Of a DNA stretch of 35,721 nt, positions 31,575-35,721 are shown piece after piece. Each line of letters opens with the position of its first letter. Within the stretch, counting starts at the first letter, position 1. The notes under the pieces are model-generated. The model did no database searches. It was given only the letters and a program-made list of their open reading frames with translations, and had not been told where the DNA came from. Source of the stretch: Flavobacterium sp. (GTDB lineage: Bacteria; Bacteroidota; Bacteroidia; Flavobacteriales; Flavobacteriaceae); NCBI GenBank assembly GCA_012270005.1, contig JAAXJD010000113.1, positions 1 through 35,721 on the forward strand. The letters run 5' to 3'. The translations under genes were made by a program, and so were the position numbers.

Positions 31575-32882
31575 ATGAAAAGATTAGACAGTATACCCAC
31601 CAATAAAATTGAGCGGGTCAGTAAACTCGTGTCTACCGGTGTAAAAATAGGCGGTAATTATCTTAAGTATTACGGGCAAAAGATAGTGAACCCCGAAACC
31701 AGTAAAGATACCCTGCACGAAAATAACGCCGCCGATATATACGACAGCCTTAAAGAGCTGAAAGGCAGTGCGCTAAAAGTAGCCCAAATGCTGAGCATGG
31801 AGAAAAACCTGCTGCCGCAGAGCTATGTAGAAAAGTTTTCGCTAAGCCAGTTCTCGGTGCCGCCATTATCAGGGCCGTTAGTTACTAAAACCTTCAGAAA
31901 GTATTTTGGTAAAGAACCTTATGAACTGTATGACAACTTCAACCCCGAAAGTATTAACGCGGCAAGTATAGGGCAGGTGCATAAGGCTACAAAAAACGGT
32001 AAGGAGCTCGCTGTAAAAATACAGTATCCGGGGGTGCGCGAAAGTATAGGTACAGATATAGCCATGGTAAAGCCTATAGCAGTACGTATGTTTAACCTGC
32101 AGGGCACCAGCGATGAGTATTTTGATGAGGTAGAGGGCAAGCTGATTGAGGAGACCGATTATTCGCTGGAGCTTTCGCAAAGTGAAACGGTGCGCCGGGA
32201 ATGTGCCAAACTGGAAAATATCCGTTTCCCGAAATATTACCCGGACCTGAGTTGTGAAAAAATCGTAACCATGGACTGGATGAAGGGCCGGCACCTTTCG
32301 GGATGGTGTATAGCAGACCACAACCTGGAAGAACGGAACAAGGTAGGCCAGGCGTTGTATGATTTTTATATGTACCAGATTTACGGGCTGCATAAGTTTC
32401 ATGCCGATCCGCACCCGGGTAATTTCCTGGTAGATGACAACGCTAACCTCATAGCTATAGACTTTGGCTGCATGAAGGCGCTTCCGGCAGATTTTTATGT
32501 GCCCTACTATAACATGATTAAGCCCGAAACCATGGAAAACCATGTGCGGTTTAAAGAGTTGCTGTATCAGCTACAAGTATTACGAAATGATGACTCGCCT
32601 GAAGAAGAAGCGTATTTCTTTAACCTGTTCCATGATTTGCTTGGCGTGTTTGTAGAACCTTACAGGTACGAGCATTTTGATTTTGGCAACCCTGCGTTTA
32701 GCAATGCGATTGCCGCACTAAGCGAGAAGTTTGCCAATGACAAAGTGTTGCGAAAAATGAACGGTAACCGTGGTAGCAAGCATTTTATTTACGTAAACCG
32801 CACCTTTTTCGGGTTGTATAGCCTGTTGTTTGACATAGGTGCACAGATAGATATTTATGCCTTCAGGAAATACATCGCATAA
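31575..32882 (+). CDS. ABC1/AarF/UbiB-family atypical kinase
   Basis: The ABC1 atypical kinase family supports quinone or isoprenoid lipid metabolism in bacteria and mitochondria. Visible features are the family's KxGQ-type helix, here Lys68-Val-Ala-Gln71 with Ala in place of Gly, the Ala-rich loop NAASIGQVH, and nucleotide lysine Lys148 in LAVKIQYPG. The catalytic [11 protein letters not shown] (Asp278, Asn283) and the metal-binding DFG at Asp296 follow. Length (435) is normal. It forms a unit with the TetR regulator upstream and overlaps the DUF2256 gene downstream. Substrate unknown. Confidence 0.88.
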   Translation: MKRLDSIPTNKIERVSKLVSTGVKIGGNYLKYYGQKIVNPETSKDTLHENNAADIYDSLKELKGSALKVAQMLSMEKNLLPQSYVEKFSLSQFSVPPLSGPLVTKTFRKYFGKEPYELYDNFNPESINAASIGQVHKATKNGKELAVKIQYPGVRESIGTDIAMVKPIAVRMFNLQGTSDEYFDEVEGKLIEETDYSLELSQSETVRRECAKLENIRFPKYYPDLSCEKIVTMDWMKGRHLSGWCIADHNLEERNKVGQALYDFYMYQIYGLHKFHADPHPGNFLVDDNANLIAIDFGCMKALPADFYVPYYNMIKPETMENHVRFKELLYQLQVLRNDDSPEEEAYFFNLFHDLLGVFVEPYRYEHFDFGNPAFSNAIAALSEKFANDKVLRKMNGNRGSKHFIYVNRTFFGLYSLLFDIGAQIDIYAFRKYIA

Positions 32883-33009
32883 AGGGAACAAATCCTATTT
32901 GCCGGTAAAGACCTGCGTAGCCTGCGGAAGGGAATTTTCCTGGCGCAAAAAGTGGGAAAAAAACTGGGAAAACGTAAAGTACTGCAGCGATAAATGCAGG
33001 AAGCTTTAA
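32857..33009 (+). CDS. DUF2256-type small zinc-finger protein
   Basis: A 50-residue gene starts at ATG 32857 inside the end of the ABC1 kinase gene (26-base overlap, different frame). The product is basic and reads [18 protein letters not shown], then CSDKC, giving four cysteines in a CxxC...CxxxC pattern and ending RKL. This matches DUF2256, a family of very short proteins often ending in such a finger. Zinc binding is inferred. The overlap implies translational coupling to the kinase, and a strong terminator follows 12 bases after the stop, so the gene closes the operon. Confidence 0.85.
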   Translation: MPSGNTSHKGNKSYLPVKTCVACGREFSWRKKWEKNWENVKYCSDKCRKL

Positions 33010-33021
33010 TAAACAAGGTTG

Positions 33022-33049
33022 CGGCGCAGAAATTTCTGCGCCGTTTTTT
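33022..33049 (+). terminator. Terminator of the TetR-ABC1-DUF2256 operon
   Basis: A 22-base perfect palindrome (33022-33043; core cggcgcagaaa / tttctgcgccg) is followed by six T. Clear rho-independent type. Confidence 0.9.
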
Positions 33050-33112
33050 ATAAGGCAAAGCAAAACAAAAGATAACAAAACGTTAATGGGTTATTTTCCG
33101 CAAAACTTTTCT

Positions 33113-33120
33113 TATTTTTG
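33113..33120 (+). promoter_or_regulatory. -7 promoter element for idi
   Basis: TATTTTTG matches TAnnTTTG, 16 bases before the idi ATG and after the upstream terminator, so a promoter is needed in this gap. No TTTG at -33 spacing was found. Confidence 0.5.
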
Positions 33121-33136
33121 AAAGCTAAGAAACACT

Positions 33137-33664
33137 ATGGCTGAAGAAAAGGTAATACTGGTAAACGAAAAAGACGAGCCTATAGGGCTGATGGAAAAAA
33201 TAGAAGCGCATGAAAAAGCTTTGCTGCACCGTGCATTTTCGGTTTTTGTGCTAAACAGCAAGAATGAGATTATGCTACAGCAGCGCGCTGCTCATAAATA
33301 CCACTCGCCCTTGTTGTGGACTAATACTACCTGCAGCCACCAGCGCGAAGGCGAAACCAACATACAGGCCGGTACGCGCAGGCTTATAGAAGAAATGGGG
33401 TTTACAACGGATTTAAAGGAGCTTTTTTCTTTTATTTACAAAGCACCATTTGACAACGGGCTTACCGAGCATGAGTTTGACCACGTACTTATAGGGCGTT
33501 ATGAAAATGACCCGGTACTGAACCCTGATGAAGCCGAAAGCTGGAAATGGATGGCCATAGAAGATATAAAGGCAGATATGGCACTACACCCGGAACAATA
33601 TACCATTTGGTTCCGTATAATATTTGAAGAATTTTATCACTTTTTAGAAGAACATAAAATATAG
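33137..33664 (+). CDS. idi: Isopentenyl-diphosphate delta-isomerase, type 1
   Basis: This Nudix-fold enzyme interconverts IPP and DMAPP, supplying both isoprenoid building blocks. It has the catalytic-type cysteine Cys66 in WTNTTCSHQREGE, the Nudix-like helix AGTRRLIEEMGF and a catalytic Glu in LTEHEFDHVL (Glu113 by motif). A conserved tryptophan in ESWKWMAIEDI follows. Length (175) is normal. It begins a plus-strand group with the PTPS-like gene and manA. The gap to the next gene (73 bases) carries an inverted repeat, so read-through is possible but not certain. Confidence 0.94.
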   Translation: MAEEKVILVNEKDEPIGLMEKIEAHEKALLHRAFSVFVLNSKNEIMLQQRAAHKYHSPLLWTNTTCSHQREGETNIQAGTRRLIEEMGFTTDLKELFSFIYKAPFDNGLTEHEFDHVLIGRYENDPVLNPDEAESWKWMAIEDIKADMALHPEQYTIWFRIIFEEFYHFLEEHKI

Positions 33665-33726
33665 TTTTCAGTCGCAGTTTTAAGGGAGCTACCTGAAAAC
33701 CGTGAATGCGACTGCGACTTAAAACT
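33663..33726. repeat. Inverted repeat (word agttttcagtcgcagt) between idi and the PTPS-like gene
   Basis: agttttcagtcgcagt (33663-33678) pairs with actgcgacttaaaact (33711-33726) with one mismatch across a 32-base spacer. The left arm is identical to the reverse complement of 12132-12147, after the DUF2891 gene. It spans almost all of the gap and touches the idi stop. Confidence 0.8.
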
Positions 33727-33737
33727 GATAACCAAAG

Positions 33738-34148
33738 ATGAAAGTAACCGTAAGCCGCACTGCGCATTTTAATGCCGCACACCGCCTTTATCGTAAGAAC
33801 TGGAACGACGAGCAAAATTTTAACGTATTCGGTAAATGCAGTAACCCTAATTTTCATGGGCATAACTATGAGCTTATAGTAAGCGTAACCGGTGAAATAG
33901 ATCCGGAAACGGGTTTTGTAATCGATGTAAAGGTGCTGAAGGATATTATTAAGCAGGAAGTAGAAGAGCCTTTTGATCATAAAAACCTTAACCTCGAGGT
34001 AGCTGATTTTGCTAACCTTAATCCTACTGCCGAAAATATAGCGGTAGTAATATGGAACAGGATACGCCCGCACATAGCTGCCGAAAACGCCCTGGAAATT
34101 ACCTTGTACGAAACACCAAGAAACTTTGTAACCTATAAAGGACATTAA
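33738..34148 (+). CDS. 6-pyruvoyl/6-carboxy-tetrahydropterin synthase family protein
   Basis: This T-fold zinc enzyme acts on dihydroneopterin triphosphate. The zinc histidines are His15 (FNAAHRL) and His40/His42 (NFHGHNY), and the catalytic cysteine is Cys34 in FGKCSNPNFHGHNYEL. DHKNLN and the late ETPRNFVTYKGH complete the site. In bacteria such genes are usually called queD (queuosine precursor). Here the Cys-x5-HGH spacing and neighbouring residues resemble the animal-type pyruvoyl-tetrahydropterin synthase, so biopterin-type chemistry is also possible. No other queuosine gene is nearby. manA follows after 13 bases. Confidence 0.85.
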   Translation: MKVTVSRTAHFNAAHRLYRKNWNDEQNFNVFGKCSNPNFHGHNYELIVSVTGEIDPETGFVIDVKVLKDIIKQEVEEPFDHKNLNLEVADFANLNPTAENIAVVIWNRIRPHIAAENALEITLYETPRNFVTYKGH

Positions 34149-34161
34149 CCATTACACAATT

Positions 34162-35127
34162 ATGGAATTAAATTACCCGCTTATTTTTACCCCTATACTA
34201 CAAGACAGGATTTGGGGCGGAACAAAACTGAGAGATGATTTAGGTAAAGACATACCTACACCTACAACCGGCGAAAGCTGGGAACTATCGGCAGTGCCGG
34301 GTAATGTAAGTGTGGTTAAAAACGGTGCTTTTGCCGGCAAGCCACTAACGGATTTACTGGAGCAGTTCCCGGATGAGGTGCTTGGTACTGCGGTACACGC
34401 ACGTTTTGGAAAGCAGTTTCCGCTGTTGTTTAAATTTTTAGATGCGCGCGAAGACCTGAGTATACAGGTACACCCTAACGATGCCCTGGCAAAGGAGCGA
34501 CATAACTCATTTGGTAAAACCGAAATGTGGTACGTAATGCAGGCTGATGAGGGCTCGCGTATTATTGTAGGGTTTAACCACAAATCAAGTGCTGAGGAGT
34601 ATCTGGAAAAACTGGAAAGCAAACAGCTTATAGATATACTTAACCAGGTGCCTGCTAAAAAAGGAGATGTGTACTTTTTAGAAACCGGTACCATACACGC
34701 CATAGGTGGGGGTATTGTAATTGCCGAAATACAGCAAACAAGTGATATTACGTACCGTATTTACGACTGGGACAGGGTAGATGCTAACGGTAATGGCCGC
34801 GAACTGCACGTAGAACTGGCGCTTGATGCTATGAACTACGACCTTACCCATACCGAAAAACAGTATGAAAAGGTAGAGAATAAGAGTAACACCATGGTAG
34901 ATTGTCCTTACTTTACTACTAACTACCTGCCACTAACCGATACTGTAGAAGTGAATAAAACCGGCGAGAGCTTTACGGTTTATATATGCACTGAGGGCGA
35001 ATATATCCTTACGGCAGATAATGCAGCACACAGCTTTAAAAAAGGCGATACCATACTGGTTCCTGCCGCTTTAAAAGGCTATACGCTTAGCGGTAATGCT
35101 ACTTTGCTGGAAATATACATTTCCTAA
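34162..35127 (+). CDS. manA: Mannose-6-phosphate isomerase, class I
   Basis: This zinc enzyme interconverts mannose 6-phosphate and fructose 6-phosphate, feeding GDP-sugar and surface-glycan synthesis. Zinc ligands appear as Gln102 and His104 in IQVHPND, Glu121 in KTEMWYV and His179 in TGTIHAIG. The catalytic Arg is in TYRIYDWDR (about 199). Length (321) fits the short bacterial form. It is likely co-transcribed with the preceding gene. Confidence 0.93.
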   Translation: MELNYPLIFTPILQDRIWGGTKLRDDLGKDIPTPTTGESWELSAVPGNVSVVKNGAFAGKPLTDLLEQFPDEVLGTAVHARFGKQFPLLFKFLDAREDLSIQVHPNDALAKERHNSFGKTEMWYVMQADEGSRIIVGFNHKSSAEEYLEKLESKQLIDILNQVPAKKGDVYFLETGTIHAIGGGIVIAEIQQTSDITYRIYDWDRVDANGNGRELHVELALDAMNYDLTHTEKQYEKVENKSNTMVDCPYFTTNYLPLTDTVEVNKTGESFTVYICTEGEYILTADNAAHSFKKGDTILVPAALKGYTLSGNATLLEIYIS

Positions 35128-35149
35128 CCCGTATATCGGGAGGAAGTTG

Positions 35150-35157
35150 TACTTTTG
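35150..35157 (+). promoter_or_regulatory. -7 promoter element for the 88-residue orphan
   Basis: TACTTTTG followed by CA matches the consensus, 29 bases before the ATG at 35187. Confidence 0.5.
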
Positions 35158-35186
35158 CACTTAATAAATTTTAAACAAAACGAACA

Positions 35187-35453
35187 ATGGCAAACGTAAG
35201 AAACCTTAAAAAAGACATCAACTTTGTACTGGGTGATATTATTGAAGCAGTATACATTAATGAGCTTGCAACAGGCGGAAAACCTACAGAACAGGGTGAA
35301 GCTATTGTAACAGAAGCTATTGCGGCTTTTGATGATCTTATGAAAGATGTAAACGCTAAAAATGTAGAAAATAAGAAGGCTCATTTTAAGCAAATCAACC
35401 AGAAACTGGAAGAAACTGCTACTCAGCTTATTGAGAAATTAAATGCGCTGTAA
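35187..35453 (+). CDS. Small helical protein of unknown function
   Basis: The 88-residue product is Lys/Glu-rich and almost certainly all-helical (a first helix RNLKKDINFVLGDIIEAVYI, a middle AFDDLMKDVNAKNVENKKAH and a C-terminal helix ending LIEKLNAL). It may form a small helical bundle or coiled coil. It has no signal peptide, membrane segment or catalytic motif. It has its own -7 element and stands between manA and the tRNA genes. I recognise the sequence style as widespread in flavobacteria but know no function. Confidence 0.75.
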   Translation: MANVRNLKKDINFVLGDIIEAVYINELATGGKPTEQGEAIVTEAIAAFDDLMKDVNAKNVENKKAHFKQINQKLEETATQLIEKLNAL

Positions 35454-35486
35454 GCAAAAAAAATCATTAAAAAGTGCAAATTTTGT

Positions 35487-35517
35487 TTTGGAAAATTAAA
35501 AAACGCTCTTATATTTG
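35487..35517 (+). promoter_or_regulatory. Promoter of the tRNA-Thr/tRNA-Tyr operon
   Basis: -33 TTTG (35487-35490) and -7 TATATTTG (35510-35517) are separated by 19 bases, a full consensus match, 18 bases before the tRNA-Thr 5' end. Confidence 0.75.
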
Positions 35518-35535
35518 CACTCGTAAATGAGTCGC

Positions 35536-35609
35536 GCCGGTGTAGCTCAGCTGGCTAGAGCAGCTGATTTGTAATCAGCAGGTCGTGGGTTCGAGTCCCT
35601 CCATCGGCT
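35536..35609 (+). tRNA. tRNA-Thr (anticodon TGT)
   Basis: The acceptor stem gccggtg pairs with catcggc. The anticodon stem gctga / tcagc closes the loop tttgtaa with anticodon TGT, and a ttcgagt T-loop is present. The T-stem has one T-T mismatch. CCA is not encoded. It is the first gene of a tRNA cluster. Confidence 0.95.
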
Positions 35610-35667
35610 CAAAAAAACTTAGTTCATTTACATATTGGAACTGACTAGAAGAAGCAAAAAAAGGTTA

Positions 35668-35721
35668 GGGGAGATACTCAAGCGGCCAACGAGGACGGAC
35701 TGTAAATCCGTTGGGAAACCT
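35668..35721 (+). tRNA. tRNA-Tyr (anticodon GTA), partial at the window end
   Basis: From ggggaga the sequence gives a D-arm (actcaagcggccaacgag), then acgga-ctgtaaa-tccgt, with GTA as anticodon in the loop. The start of a long variable arm, expected for tRNA-Tyr, follows. The 3' half lies beyond the window. The 58-base gap from tRNA-Thr suggests one transcript. Confidence 0.9.

Noticed and set aside
31878-32543. Long antisense open frame (221 codons) inside the ABC1 kinase gene
   Set aside because: It lies opposite a gene with all catalytic motifs intact; the translation is compositionally odd and has no recognisable domain.
33489-34145. Antisense open frame of 218 codons across idi and the PTPS-like gene
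   Set aside because: It crosses two well-supported genes on the other strand; Tyr-rich and without motifs, as expected of a shadow frame.

Overview
The window looks like a chromosomal segment of a Flavobacteriaceae bacterium, probably Flavobacterium or a close relative. This is inferred from four things. Protein content is typical of Bacteroidota (PorV/PorQ-like protein, outer-membrane barrels with a carboxypeptidase-regulatory-like domain, Lnb-type protein, ABC1 kinase with a TetR regulator). Promoters match the Bacteroidota -33 TTTG / -7 TAnnTTTG pattern. Shine-Dalgarno sites are largely absent. The base composition is moderately AT-rich. Most of it is core chromosome. I found no phage, insertion sequence, integrase or CRISPR array, and no gap over 300 bases without a gene.

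Layout. 1-2.6 kb: the last ten codons of a probable TPM-domain protein, a TraB/GumN-like lipoprotein, then on the minus strand pssA followed by a GH25 lysozyme whose N-terminal membrane anchor is cut off by an in-frame TGA. 2.6-5.7 kb: PorV/PorQ-like barrel protein, Lnb-type (DUF4105) membrane protein, and a CpsB-type tyrosine phosphatase broken by an in-frame TAG. 5.8-8.1 kb: the ribosome-assembly GTPases era and der. 8.2-13.5 kb: serine hydrolase, FAD-dependent dehydrogenase, small lipoprotein, DUF2891 protein and an 80-residue orphan. 13.7-21.9 kb: two tandem paralogous outer-membrane barrel proteins, then an MBOAT acyltransferase with an SGNH-like partner. 21.9-26.5 kb: a tight minus-strand operon, kdsD - unknown secreted 510-residue protein - tatC - AhpD-like protein - lptB. 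26.6-35.7 kb: recQ, acyl-CoA ligase, TetR regulator, ABC1 kinase, a 50-residue DUF2256 zinc-finger gene, idi, a PTPS-like gene, manA, an 88-residue orphan, tRNA-Thr(TGT) and the start of tRNA-Tyr(GTA).

Envelope biogenesis dominates: phospholipid synthesis (pssA), LPS core sugar and export (kdsD, lptB), Tat export, surface-glycan acylation (MBOAT/SGNH) and outer-membrane barrels.

The points most worth a second look are: two genes each interrupted by one in-frame stop; several genes whose best start is TTG; families of short-word intergenic inverted repeats, one sharing an exact 16-mer across 21 kb; a RecQ without its zinc cysteines; an LptB with a Thr/Asp-rich tail; and an unknown secreted protein embedded in the kdsD-tatC-lptB operon. 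I did not see a convincing entirely new defence or mobile system.
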